Shown in pieces: positions 43,948-55,676 of a stretch of 64,000 nucleotides of DNA. Location of the stretch: the NCBI GenBank assembly GCA_030710605.1, contig CP092880.1:7713356-7777355 (forward strand), in the 5' to 3' direction. Positions within the stretch are counted from its first letter, which is position 1; each line of letters opens with the position of its first letter. A program made the translations under genes and the position numbers. The DNA comes from Cordylochernes scorpioides (lineage: Eukaryota; Arthropoda; Arachnida; Pseudoscorpiones; Chernetidae). Below the pieces are notes generated by a model. The model saw only the letters and a program-made list of their open reading frames with translations. It ran no database searches and had not been told where the DNA came from.

Positions 43948-44255
43948 TGGGGGTCGCGGTGGAAGGGTGATCTAAACCGTTGGTTTTCGACCGCCACCAC
44001 CCGGGATCGAACCCCGCATTGGGCACTTTTTTCTAATTAAAAAATGCTCAAATGGCTTCCGTTTCTTGCAAAAGTCCAACCCCACCAGCGAATGCAAGTA
44101 ACCAAACGGGGCTCTGGCACATTTGTAAATGCAAAAGTCGTACTGCTTTTCACATGTGCAGACATGTGATGCACTTACAGTAAAAGCAGTCGCCAACTTC
44201 TACTCACCATGATTATCATGGCATGTACCACGTGTACTAGGTATAATAATAAAAA
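43948..44255 (+). mobile_element. tRNA-derived SINE, family A
   Basis: The head has gggatcgaaccccgc as box B, the body ttgcaaaagtccaacccc, and the tail gtgtactaggtataataata. It is inserted in repeat R, with tcagta on both sides (about 43941 and 44263). Confidence 0.78.
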
Positions 44256-44503
44256 AGGGCGTCAGTAACAGTATAAAACTAAAACAGCCCAATGCAATGT
44301 TACAGCAGTATGACGAATTAAACTGACGAACCGCTGGGAGGGTTCACTGAGGGTGACAGTAAAATAGCATAGTAAGTACCTAGCACCATGGGTAGAGTCT
44401 GTAGTGTTGGGACTGGGGTGACAGTGATAGCATAGTAAATGCGTAGAGCCTGTAGTGCAGTGTACACGGTGTCTTCAAAGACTACAGCAGACTGGGTCTA
44501 CAA

Positions 44504-44509
44504 TTTATT
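44504..44509 (-). terminator. Polyadenylation signal AATAAA of the two-TM gene
   Basis: Reads AATAAA on the - strand four bases after the TAG at 44513-44515, immediately downstream of the last exon. Confidence 0.6.
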
Positions 44510-47500
44510 GAGCTAAGGTAGATCATCCCGAAGTAGAAGCATGACGCTGCTGGAGTTGTTGATGTGATGCATGTGTCGCATCATGTCGTACTTCCTGATG
44601 TTCCTCTCCTTGACCGAAGCCTCGGCCATCCGCAGCTGTGACACAACATTCCTTATTCTACAGGACATAGAACTGGTGGGAATATTGAATTAGTTGTTGT
44701 TTCTTATCCTCCTCCTCCGTCAATGCCTTCCTCTACTGAGGGTGGGCCACATGGTCTCTCCATATCTCCCTCCTTCAATGCCTTCCTCTACTGAGGGTGG
44801 GCCACATGGTCTCTCCATATCTCCCTCCTTCAATGTCTTCCTCTACTGAGGGTGGGCTACATGGTCTCTCCATATCTCCCTCCTTCAATGCCTTCCTCTA
44901 CTGAGGGTGGGCCACATGGTCTCTCCATATCTCCCTCCTTCAATGTCTTACTCTACTGAGGGTGGGCTACATGGTCTCTCCATATCTCCCTCCTTCAATG
45001 CCTTCCTCTACTGAGGGTGGGCCACATGGTCTCTCCATATCTCCCTCCTTCAATGTCTTCCTCTACTGAGGGTGGGCCACATGGTCTCTCCATATCTCCG
45101 TCCTTCAGTACCTTTCTCTACTGAGGGTAGGCCACATGGTCTCTCCATATCTCCCTCCTTCAATGCCTTCCTCTACTGAGGGTGGGCCACATGGTCTCTC
45201 CATATCTCCCTCCTTCAATGCCTTCCTCTACTGAGGGTGGGCCACATGGTCTCTCCATATCTCCGTCCTTCAGTACCTTCCTCTACTGAGGGTGGGCCCC
45301 ATGGTCTCTCCATATCTCCTCATTCAATGACTTCCTCTACTGAGGGTGGGCCACATGGTCTCTCCATATCTCCCTCCTTCAATACTTTCCTCTGCTAAGG
45401 GTACCTACCTCCATCCTACGGATGATCAGAGCTGCGAGGCACGGTACCAGGAGGAGAAAGTAGACCATAAAGAAGGGCATCATTTTGATAAGAGCACAAT
45501 AGACTTTGACTGAGGCACTTTTGGTGACAGAAGACTCCAGTTGAATGAGTTCTTTGTTCTTATAGATGAAGGTATCAAATAGATTATCAATATGGAATGA
45601 AACTTGGGGCTGAAGCTCGGGTTTGGATATTGAAGGAGGTGCGTGTAGCATGAGGTAGTAGTTGATGGTGACTTTGACAGATTGGTAGAAGCTGAGAGGA
45701 TGCTGTTGCTGAGCCACTGAGACCGGGAGGGAGGGGCGAGGCAGAGTGGGGGGCGGGAAAAACGAGTGGTAGCTCCCTGGTCGGAAGGAATAGTCGAGTT
45801 TCATGAAGAAGGCATAGACAGAGTTTCGGCATTCCCTCAGCGAGCCTCCTGAAAGGCGATCTGCAGCGTCGACTAAGAAGAGTTTGGACTCGCGCTGATG
45901 CCGACGTCGCAGCACCTCCCTACAGAAGCTAGGAGAGCTGGGCATTGTTCTCCAGAGCCAGCAAGATTCCTCCACCGCCCTTCTCATTCCGAAGTGTAGA
46001 CGGCTGTTTAGCCATCCCAGACCAGAACCTAAGGACATAACAGGAAACTCGGTATCTACTTTGTTAAGCCACCGAAGACCAGAACCTAGGGGAAAACCGG
46101 AAAATCAGTATATACATTTTTAGCTACCCAAGACCAGAATCTAGGGGCATAAGAGTAGGCTCAGTATCGACATTTTTGAGCTACCCAAGACCAGAACCTA
46201 GGGGCATAAGAGTAGGCTCAGTATCGACATTTTTTAACCATCCAAGACCAGAATCTAGGGCCATAGCTATATACTGGGTATCGATATTTTGATCCACCCA
46301 AGACCAGAACACAGGGACATAGCAGGAAACTCAGTATCGACATTTTTGAACCATCCAAGACCAGAACCTAGGGACATAACAGGAAACTCAGTATCGACAT
46401 TTCTGAACCATCCAAGACCAGAACCTAGGGACATAACAGGAAACTCAGTATCGACATTTCTGAACCATCCAAGACCAGAACCTAGGGACATAACAGGAAA
46501 CTCAGTATCGACATTTTTGAGCCATCCAAGACCAGAATCTAGGGACATAACAGGAAACTCAGTATCGACATTTTTGAGCCATCCAAGACCAGAATCTAGG
46601 GACATAGCTATATACTGGGTATCGACATTTTGATCCACCCAAGACCAGAACATAGGGACATAGCAGGAAACTCAGTATCGACATTTTTGAGCCACCCAAG
46701 ACCAGAAATTAGAGACATAACAGGAAACTCAGTATCGACATTTTTGAACCACCCAAGACCAGAAATTAGAGACATAACAGGAAACTCAGTATCGACATTT
46801 TTGAGCCACCCAAGACCAGAAATTAGAGACATAACAGGAAACTCAGTATCGACATTTTTGAGCCACCCAAGACCAGAAATTAGAGACATAACAGGAAACT
46901 CAGTATCGACATTTTTGAGCCACCCAAGACCAGAAATTAGAGACATAACAGGAAACTCAGTATCGACATTTTTGAACCACCCAAGACCAGAAATTAGAGA
47001 CATAACAGGAAACTCAGTATCGACATTTTTGAGCCACCCAAGACCAGAAATTAGAGACATAACAGGAAACTCAGTATCGACATTTTTGAACCACCCAAGA
47101 CCAAAACCTAGGGACATAACTATATAATGGGTATCGACATATTGAGACACCCAAGACCAGACCAGAACTTAGGGACATAACAGGAAACTCAATATCGACT
47201 TTGTTGAGTCATCCAAGACCAGAACCTAGGGACATAACTATATACTGGGTATCGACATTTTGAGACACCCAAGACCAGAACCTAGGGACATAACAGGAAA
47301 CTCAGTATCTAATTTGTTGAGTCACCCAAGACCAGAGATTAGGGACATAACAGAAAGCTCAGAACCAACTTTATTGAGCCACCCAAGACCAGAACTTAGG
47401 GACATAACAGGAAACTCAGTATCAACTTTGCTGACCCATGGAGACGAACTTATCGCCAGCTGAAATATTGTCTCAGATTTCAACAGCGCACCAACACCAG

Positions 47501-50500
47501 CGTCCTAATTGTCTATATCCGATATTCAACGCAGACAATCCAATCCAAACAACCTAGTCATCGTCCAAAGAGGTCCATAACAGTCTACGAGAGCTTACCT
47601 TGTAGATCCTGAGAGTCCAGGTAGATGTAGACACTCGGGACAAGAACAAAGAGTGTCGCGACAGACAAGAGACTGTAGATTAGGAATAAACATTTCGGCA
47701 CTGTAGCACATCAACCAGAGTCGAATATAAACACTTATACATTATTTTTATATTTCTAAAAATCAGACAAAACATTCAGATTTAAATAGGGACTATGATC
47801 CTTATATACATCAATGGAAATAGAAAGTGTTACATCTCAAAAGAATTGAAGAAGAATTAACTTTTTTTGGCGTGGATTGAGTGATTTAATTTTGGAATCA
47901 AACTATAAAATAGTTTTTTTTGCGTATATAGAGGGTGCGTTATTGCCTTATGTTTAAAGGATAAACCTTGGTTGCTCTAGGAGGTGGGCGTTCATTGAAG
48001 GATGAACTAGATCAAGACATACCTCTCGTTATTATAAGGTTGTCCTAAAAGTTCGTAAACATATTATGATTTATATTTTGTAAGTGTTTACGAACCTTTG
48101 CGACAACCTTGGTAATATTGGTAACCTTGGTAAAATTATAACAGAATTCTTATAGAAGAATGATTTAATCTCTGATGTTTTATATCAAGGATGGCTAATC
48201 AGTAGGAGGGCCAAGTTTCAGAATTACAAGATTGTCTCAAAAGTTTGTAAATACTTGCGAAATATAAATCATAATATGTTTACGAACCTTTGGGACAACC
48301 TTATAATTTTACCAAAGTGGAGTTCATTAGAGGGTTCGTTAAAGGGAGATTTGACCAGGTCTCCGTCAAATTATTAAATATTTGAAGATATTAGTCGGAT
48401 AGTCAACATCTCCCAAACATACATTTTATTTCATACGAGTATATAAAAGATATAGTAGTGGCACATAGTATTTATAAATGATGCTGTAAATACCAGAAAT
48501 CAGTTACGTAGGTGCAAGCACACAACGGATCCAACTATAACAAAGAGGCAATAAGCGAGAAAACATCTACTATACAGGAACTGTATAAGGAGCTCTACAT
48601 TCCTGTTGATGACGTGGAATTCTACAGTTAGGGGAATCATTCTAATTGGTATTTTATATCACTGAAACTGATTAAATTCTAAATTAAGTCTTTGATATTA
48701 TGGTAATGACACTTAGGAGTTCAGCAAAGTTCAAACCTCCTTCAATGAGATATATAGTGTTTTCTTTCGGATAATATCCTATTAACGTTAGTTATTTGCA
48801 ATATTGTTGAGTAAATAATGATCAAATACACCTTTATACACATAGATTAACAATACAATTTAGAGCTATTATTATTTTTTCTTAAATAAAATAAATTTCC
48901 GATTGCATTGAGAAAATTTATGATGCATTAGCGCGCCATCTGTTATCAAAATTCGAAACTATTATAGACGCGTATGATTTTCCATTGCAGTAAGGACAGT
49001 AGAAATTGTGTATTTTTTAAAAAGAATCATACGCGTCTTTAATAGTTTCGAATTTTGATTGAGAAAATTATTAAGGATTGGTTGATTAGTGGAGAAATCC
49101 GGGTTCTTCAGTATTTTTATCTACCAGACCGTTCATTATTGGAATGGGCTGTTCCAATTCTATATATACTAGCCGAATGACCCGGGCAACGCCCGTGTTT
49201 TATCCGATTGAATGCTTTTATTCAAATACTATTTGTTAAAATTATAAATTGGCGCCTTAAATAAATGCATATATTAGTTAATAACTATAGCCTATGTGCT
49301 TTATCTGTCTATGTACTGTTGGCTTCCGTAGGCGTCTCATACTGGGAAAAAGAAAGAGAGGATTCCATTTAGTTATTAACTAATATATGCATTTATTTAA
49401 GGAGCGACCCGCTCCAACACAATAGTTACAAAAACCAAAAAGCGAGTGGGGGGGGGGGGGGGACGGGGCAAAGGTGGCGTGATCGTAGCCAACCAATAGG
49501 AGAGCGCCATTCCAAAAAAAAAAAAGCAAACGGTGACAGAGATGAAACATGAAGAATTAAGAACGCATGACGCTCGTAACTGTATATAGAATACGCTCTG
49601 CGGTTTAGATGTCCCATAGAAATTGTCCGTGAATTTTATCCCTGACCTTACTCCTACCAGCCAATCCTCCAGCAATACCATGAGCCATTTTGAATGTCGG
49701 ACAAAAAGTTCAAAACTTCTTCAGTAGTAATAATATAATTTTATTCGCGATCGAACGTTGTAGCCCACTGTACGTATTACATCCCAAACACGATGCAACG
49801 CCAGCCATCTCTGTTAGTAGAATTGTTCTCCAGTAGAACATCATATCCATCCATTTTAGGATCTCTTCATTATTTAGTTCATCAGTCCATAGGAGACACA
49901 TCGTTTGGAACCACTACCATGAAAGTATATTATAAACTGATGAAAATATTAACTTTTTTTCAAGCCTAGTGATACTTTGTTTTCCTCTAAATAATTCATC
50001 TGTTAATTTGTAGAGACACAATAGACTTGTGTTCACAATGTTGTGACTCTAACTATAACGTTTTATAGATGTGTCCAAGTTGTATTAAAACCCCTCCAAA
50101 CACACACATACGCTGTAGTTACCTATTTGAAGTGATATGGAAATTGCGTTCCAAAGTTATTCTGCAGAGAATCTAACTCTCAAGAAACAGAGGATATATA
50201 TATATATATATACATCCTGAACTTGCGATATGGTTATAAAGATAGAACCTAATGTACTTTGAAATTTTTGGAGACGTAATCATATACAAAATGATGAAAT
50301 CTGAGGGATTTGATAGCTGCAAGAAAGTAAAAGGTGACTGCACCAACTTTGTTGTTGTTAAAATGCATTACAGAAGTTTTCGGTTGTCATTTACCAGCTA
50401 AATATAGGAACGTGGTCACAGATTTCACTGAAGAAGGGCATTCCTGAAAGCTTAGTAATGTATTTTAATTTAAAAAAAATTATTCTTTTTTAGGTTTCTA

Positions 50501-51396
50501 CCAAGTCAGAGTTAGGCAGTTGTGGTGTTCGCTATCTTTAGTGTTTAGGGTAAACCCCTCTAGCACAGACATGGCTACTCCATCGATAAGATATCTGTTC
50601 AGTTATAAGTTCTGTTCTCTTCCCTTAAATTCCTGTTGAGTAGTGCCCTCTGACTTTCTCGAATTCGTCTTGAGCCTTCAATATTTGTAGAGATCCATTC
50701 GAGATTCTTCTGAAGTGAATTGCTGATCAGAATATAACTCGGCCGTGATATTCGGCATTACTATATATCGAACTGACAAGAAGAACTAGAATTTTGGGAC
50801 ATCTTGTCCGAACTTAGAATGGATAACGGTACTGCCGAAGGGATATATAGGAGGGGATAGCCAAGAATAGAATCCATGGAAAATTTCGGGAGTCGACTCA
50901 AATATATATCATCAAAAGACTAGCCATAGAAAGGAAACTATAAAATTTGAGGAATACAACCAGTCACCAACCTATGAATGCTTGATAAAAGATATAAATA
51001 GATATATTCAACAATGAAGGAATTGAATAAATTATCTCTTTAAAATAATAGAGAAATATGTTTCTGGGATCAAAAGTGAAATCTATATCACATCTTCCAT
51101 GATCATCTCGGGACCATTTCAACATTCTTCCACGCTGGTTACCATTTTGGTGGGGATTCGAGAAAAGCTCTTGTGACCAAAATATGAATAATATTGCTAA
51201 TGATTAGAATGATTGAAGAAAATATAAACTATAGTTTCTAGAGGTAGTTTCAAGAAATATCTTTAATGTTTCAAATATGGTCATCACTTACTTCCACACA
51301 GAAACGTCCATTTGTCAAATCTTCTTGGTCCATTTGGGACAGACCAAGCCAGGAACTCAATTTCCGTCACTTTCGAATTTCTCAGAATTTTGATGT
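44504..51396 (-). CDS. Unknown two-transmembrane protein gene (5' end uncertain)
   Basis: Exons 47599-47700, 45409-45848 and 44513-44635 join in frame and end with TAG. The protein has an N-terminal hydrophobic helix (CLFLIYSLLSVATLFVLVPS), an extracellular or lumenal segment of about 130 residues with one Cys near its start, a second hydrophobic helix (FFMVYFLLLVPCLAALII) and a basic, His/Met-rich cytosolic tail (ERNIRKYDMM...). A candidate upstream exon at 51292-51396 is phase-compatible; joining it creates A|TG across the junction, so the ATG may be split by an intron or translation may begin further upstream. From that ATG the protein would be 221 residues. It converges on bestrophin. Two minisatellites fill its introns. 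I do not recognise the family. Confidence 0.7.
44513..44635 (-). CDS. Two-TM gene, last exon
   Basis: The acceptor tgtgtcacag precedes LRMAEASVKERNIRKY and the exon ends MLLLRDDLP-stop. 123 nt, phase 0, continuous with ...RRME of the preceding exon. Confidence 0.75.
   Translation of the reverse strand: MRMAEASVKERNIRKYDMMRHMHHINNSSSVMLLLRDDLP
44715..45400 (-). repeat. 55-bp minisatellite in the last intron of the two-TM gene
   Basis: About 12 units of ctccatatctccctccttca...ctctactgagggtgggccac, the reverse complement of the unit at 29795-30955. Read in the host gene's sense, the orientation is the same as in bestrophin. Confidence 0.95.
45409..45848 (-). CDS. Two-TM gene, penultimate exon
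   Basis: The acceptor atcgcctttcag matches phase 1 of the previous exon. It encodes GSLRECRNSVYAFFMKLDY, a Pro/Gln-rich middle, then VKVYCALIKMMPFF and the second membrane helix. The donor GTAGGT follows ATGGAG. The open frame continues upstream to 46038, so a longer 5' form using another acceptor is possible. Confidence 0.72.
46020..47450. repeat. 57-bp minisatellite, open on both strands
   Basis: About 25 units of ccacccaagaccagaa...gagacataacaggaaactca...tcgacatttttg. The unit is 57 bases, 19 codons, so several hundred bases stay open on both strands as 19-residue repeats. Two sub-blocks are separated by a variant unit with agctatatactgggtatcga at 46266, 46609, 47115 and 47240, suggesting block duplication. 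It lies in the intron between the first and second mapped exons of the two-TM gene. Confidence 0.93.
47599..47700 (-). CDS. Two-TM gene, exon with first membrane helix
   Basis: The acceptor ttgatgtgctacag and donor GTAAGC bound 102 nt encoding PKCLFLIYSLLSVATLFVLV and YIYLDSQDLQ. Both ends have phases that match neighbouring exons. Confidence 0.75.
48036..48310. mobile_element. Two short MITEs with AAGGTTGTCC ends
   Basis: ataaggttgtcctaaaagtt...gtttacgaacctttgcgac (48036-48110) and attgtctcaaaagtttgtaa...ttgggacaaccttataat (48225-48310) are small palindromic elements sharing TIRs. Another copy with an inserted AT-rich centre is at 52014-52190. Confidence 0.7.
48920..49065. mobile_element. 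Fold-back element, family gcgcgccatctg
   Basis: Edge gatgcattagcgcgccatct, then arms atcaaaattcgaaactatta...gacgcgtatgatt and complement. The spacer contains ttgcagtaaggacagtag, shared with repeat R. Confidence 0.72.
49169..49590 (-). mobile_element. Non-autonomous Helitron-like element, second copy
   Basis: Reverse of 8422-8881. CTAG at 49169-49172, 10-base spacer, hairpin CGGGC/GCCCG, and the TCTATATACAG end at 49590. A G15 run at about 49450 corresponds to the C/CT-rich part of the first copy. Confidence 0.75.
49600..51290. other. Intronic or intergenic stretch, mostly unassigned
   Basis: AT-rich with a TA microsatellite at 50193-50210. A hammerhead-like tail (CTGAAGAAGGGCATTCCTG followed by AAAGCTTAG) is at 50433-50462. 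A - strand open segment near 51060-51180 could be an exon but has no clear donor. Confidence 0.45.
51292..51396 (-). CDS. Candidate upstream exon of the two-TM gene
   Basis: The acceptor gaatgtag and donor GTAAGT bound 105 nt with a complex open frame (IKILRNSKVTEIEFLAWSV, then FDKWTFLCG). Exit phase 1 fits the exon at 47700. It could instead be an exon of a different transcript. Confidence 0.5.
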
Positions 51397-52013
51397 CTAC
51401 ATTCCATACAGTCTTATTTTAAAGTTTAGTTATAAATAGTTAGCAACCTATTGTTGTTAGTTAATTACAAACTTATGCAACATATTTGGGAACTATTAGT
51501 TATGAATATCAATAACTTATACGTTGATTCTACCCTGGCTTCATCATTTCTCTTTCTATATAGGTTATTTCTTGATCAAGTTCATCCAGGTAGTTGCGCT
51601 CCAGGAACCTGGCTTATAAATATCTTTCTATCTTAAGTTCATAGCAAATTTGGCGATTCAATTATCATATTTTTGTAAGTTAAATAAATTTAAAAGGAAT
51701 TCTTCTTTGTGAAAAATTAATAAAAAAATGTTTCACAATAAATGCTTGTAATCAAGCAAAATGTTCAAATCATCTTTTTATTGAATAAAATTGGGCTTAT
51801 ATTTGCCACTGAAAGAAAACTTTGAATTTTTTAATGTCGTCTGAAAACTATATCTTCAGATCAAGAAGAATCATCACTAATGGGCGGGCTTTTATGTGGT
51901 AACTTGCAAAGAAAAGGTGCTGAAAACTCTAAAAAAAGGTGAACATTTTTTATTTCTAAAATTATTTTTAAAGAATGTATTGCTCATTTATATAATTAAA
52001 ACTAGATACTATA

Positions 52014-52190
52014 CAAGGTTGTCCAAAATGTTCGTAAACACTTGCAAAAAATAGAAATACCAATATTATTCACCGTTATGTATAATGTCTTTGTATTATG
52101 TATAAAGTAATTGTATTATGTATTATTATGTATTATGTAATATTATTCGCCAAGTAATAAGAAAAAACAAGAACTTTTAGGACAACCTTA
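52014..52190. mobile_element. MITE with AAGGTTGTCC ends
   Basis: acaaggttgtccaaaatgtt and the complement aacttttaggacaacctta bound an AT-rich centre with tattatgtat repeats. Confidence 0.65.
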
Positions 52191-52469
52191 TAGTATATAT
52201 ATTTATTTAAACATAATATGTTTACAATATAATACACTGCGGCCTGTGATTGTAAAACGACACTTGAAGTTACACCGCATGAGTTTCTTTTCGACGAAAA
52301 ATCAAATTTTTAATTCAAGGCGAAATATCGACTATTTCTAACCTTTTTGGATGAGGTATGAAACGATGAATTATGAAGAGTAATGATGAACGGAAAAATA
52401 AAAGTGTCCAGGGATGGGAAATGGGAATATGTTTAGTTTGAGTCAAAAGGTGATCCATCAAGTTTATAT

Positions 52470-52655
52470 AAAAGGCGTACCTGGATCTGTAAAGAAAAAA
52501 ACATTTTTTTTTTCGAAACATTTCGAGAGATTACTCCCTCTTTATTAATGCAATAACTGTGCAATAAATTGATAAAGAAGGAGCAATCTCTCGAAATGTT
52601 TTGAGAAAATTTTTTTTTTTTCTTTACAGATCCAGGTACGCCTTTTATATAAACA
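52470..52655. mobile_element. Fold-back element, family gtacctggatctg
   Basis: The arms aaaaggcgtacctggatctg...catttcgagagattactccc and complement are nearly perfect, with a spacer of about 30 bases. Same family as 26010-26172; both are preceded by a gagtcaaaagg motif. Confidence 0.8.
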
Positions 52656-53667
52656 TAATATGCTTAATTTATGAAAATGCTTATATATATAGCAATTGGA
52701 TATAAGATCGATAAAATATAATTATTTATTAAATAAAAAGAGGCATTATACTAAATTCTATTTTTACTTTTTCTATGTTATGAAGTAAATTTTTATTGTT
52801 TATAATATATGAGATGTGTTTAGATTTGCGAAAGCCTTCTTTCCGCATCCAAACTAATCTACTTTGCATATTCTCTTTATTTTTGCTTAAAGATCAGGTT
52901 TGTCTATTAATCTAATGAGATCAATATACTTCTGGAAACTGGAATCAATTTTGAAGCATGGAAGATTAAACTCGTAGGAATTCTATTCTTTATTTTGATA
53001 AAACTGGGAAACGAGGTTTCAAGTCAAAAAAAAAAAAAAAAGCATTTTGTCTCTAAATCTCACTTTGCTTTTTATTGAACTAAATAAATTGTTGTTGTGC
53101 AGATAATTTTTATTTTACCTTTTTTAAATAAAATCTTCTATAAAATCAATAAGTTCTATTATCCTACAAAAATTATTTATTATACATTGCTATACACTCA
53201 TCTATACTTCACCAGTAACTAACTGAAGAAAAAAAAAAGAATTTCTATATACATTCATCAGATATACAAATAAATCTAATTAAAAAAATACTTTTTACAA
53301 TAAGGAATTTAAATACATAACTTCTAACAGCTTGAACAATATACATATTTTCTTTCAAGAAATTTCAAGATGATCACCTTTAACAGAAATAAATTGTTAT
53401 ATGAGTTGAGTTATCAAGTTTTAAATAACATCAGATATTTATGCTTTTTTAAATGTAATATAAGTTCTATTTGTAAGGTTATTGTCAAAATGAGTTGGAA
53501 AATGTTTTTTTCACTGATAAATATTTTCGAAAGAGTGTTCTATCATTGTTCAAATTCTTGACAATGCTATCATATAGACACAAAATCCTATCTTTGGAAG
53601 ATTGGACAGGTCTGGGAGGATTGAACAAAGCAACGACCTCTGGACCAGATTGCACCATTCAAGGAAA
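52656..53667. other. AT-rich stretch without recognisable features
   Basis: Roughly 75-80 percent A+T, with an A16 run near 53025. No domain-bearing frame or clear terminal repeat seen. Confidence 0.5.
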
Positions 53668-53680
53668 AAAACACTATTGA

Positions 53681-53909
53681 GATTGAAACATACTTTATTC
53701 ACTTCAAGTTAACATCAAGACAAAGTTACAACAAGATTACAGCTATCAGCATTATAATAAAATATGACATCAGACTCGAGGCCTTCCCCGAGGGATGTCT
53801 AGATGACATCAAGGGCTACAATCGCCCTGAGTCAGTCCGGATAAGCGCTTGGACATAATGGAGTTTTTGTACCAACATGCTCAATTGCCATGTTGAGGAA
53901 TTCGCACAG
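53681..53909 (-). mobile_element. 5'-truncated non-LTR insertion with 13-bp target duplication
   Basis: AAAACACTATTGA occurs at 53668-53680 and 53910-53922. On the - strand the insert ends with gaataaagtatgtttcaatc, placing a polyadenylation signal just before the 3' junction. Short frames resemble an ORF2 C-terminus but are not diagnostic. Confidence 0.7.
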
Positions 53910-54534
53910 AAAACACTATTGAACGATAATGTTTTATTATCTTATTTTTCCTTATATTTAATAATATAAATTCTCGCTCAGGTGAACTACTTAATATGAT
54001 TGAAGAAAGAAATATGATTTGGAAACACCTATTAACCTATTAAAAAAAGGCATATTTTGACCAGGTGCTATGTGCTTTTTAGATGGCAGAGGGCCATCTA
54101 GTGGAACAGAAATCAACGTTGATTTAGCCTGTTCTTTGATATTTGGTTAACCCATTTTATTGATAAATCAAGAAAATCCATCAATATATATAGAGTTCAA
54201 ATATACCATACCACATAGTAATGAAGGGCATTGACACAGTAGATGCAATAGCAAAATCACCAGTAATACCTAACTTAGACCTTGATTTCGACTCTTTCAA
54301 ATGCATACAAAAAATAAATATCCAAGCAAAAATTCAGGAGTCAATATTCCATCATTGGTATCTAAACCAAAAGCCTGGAACTATTCTGGAATGTGGGATG
54401 AACTGACATTATTGGATAGTGGGCTACCCAGACCGAAGTCTGTACGCTTGGGATGAACCGAAAGGAAGCAACCTGTATTTACAACTTCAATAAATAATAA
54501 CTGTAAAAGTAAACAAAGATATTTACATTTGTTA

Positions 54535-54785
54535 TCTTGACTCCTGGTCAGTGCTGTGGCCCTCGCAGATATGGTCCCCTGTGTCCTGCAGCTCTCCAGC
54601 AATCTTTCTATGGCCTCTCCTGGTGGTTCCTCGATAAAATGGTACCCTGGCCTTGATCCATTCTTGTCTGTCAAGTCTCCTGTCATCCGCTCTAGGTCGT
54701 TCTCCTGGATCTCTTCTATGGTTGTATCCCTGTGCTCCATGATTATCTCTGGTGTTCCACCTATAATAATAATAATAATAAAGAG
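54535..54785 (+). mobile_element. Probable retroelement fragment with (ATA)n tail
   Basis: GC-richer than its surroundings and ends in cacctataataataataataataa, like the SINE tails of this window. On - it is open for over 100 codons (HRDTTIEEIQENDLERM) but without a domain or clear splice donor. Either a decayed retroelement or an unrecognised exon. Confidence 0.35.
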
Positions 54786-55068
54786 TTCAATTTACAAAGT
54801 CGCTTGATCACTTATTTTGGTCCCCGTTATCCCTTGTAGTGTATGCTTACTATAAGGCGGTGCGATGAAGCGACGTTAATCTTATTTAAGCTTATCTTCA
54901 AAGAATTTTCAAGTTTTTGCCTGTGTCTGTGTGTGTTGTGTGGAATTTTGAGAAACGAAATGGCTCTATGATTAGTTACCTTCCGAGTCAATCTTGTTAT
55001 TCCTTATATGGAATCAAAAGACAAAAAGGAAATCAGAAAATTTATAATTTTAATGATTTTGATAATTT

Positions 55069-55676
55069 TTAAAATTTAGAAGAATGTTTTATATTTTTCT
55101 TTGAAGATTTGATTTTAATTTTAGGGGAATTCTTTTCTTGGATTTTTTCAGTACGAATTGGAAGTTTGTATTTTGGTTTGGTTTTGTACGCTGAGTCTTC
55201 TGTAGGTTCATCGCCAACTTTGATGCGGAGTAGCTCATCTTCGAGCTTCTTTTCCTTTAGCTGCTGGACTCCTCGGGTCCACGCAGCGTTGATCAAGGCT
55301 TCTTCTTGTCTTGACCATCTCGGAGTAGGACTTTGGGACTTATGGCCTTTCGTGACTCTTCGTCGAATTCTGCTTCTCGGAGTAGGACTGGAGCTTGGAC
55401 TGGTGTGGGAACTATCTCTAACCCATCTTTCATCTTTCTGATCGGATTTTGGAGTCCTCGATATCCTTGTTTCTTGAGATAGCTTGCTGCTCTTCTGATT
55501 TCTTCCTTGGATGTTTATTAGAGGATGTTCTGGATTCATTACAGCGAATCTTCCACTCGAGATGTTTCTTTTCTGGTACTTGTCTGTTTGTATCAAGATT
55601 TGAAGTTCTAACGCTCTCTTGAGGGCTTTATTGAAACAAGTGACGAAGGTGTACTTCTCAATGTCTGGATATTGCT
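55069..55676 (-). CDS. H15 gene, last exon
   Basis: The acceptor attgtttcag precedes EQYPDIEKYTFVTCF. It encodes helix 3, the wing and the entire basic tail, ending SSKKNIKHSSKF and a stop at 55069-55071. There is no upstream stop between the acceptor and the tail. Confidence 0.82.

Noticed and set aside
46267-47150. Long 19-residue-repeat ORFs on both strands as a repeat-protein gene
   Set aside because: The openness follows from a 57-bp (19-codon) minisatellite unit without stops in several frames. Both strands are equally open and there are no splice sites or flanking unique coding sequence.
51060-51180. Additional - strand exon (frame with RGRMLKWSRDDHGRC)
   Set aside because: Open and of plausible composition, but there is no convincing donor and the phase with neighbouring exons cannot be tested.
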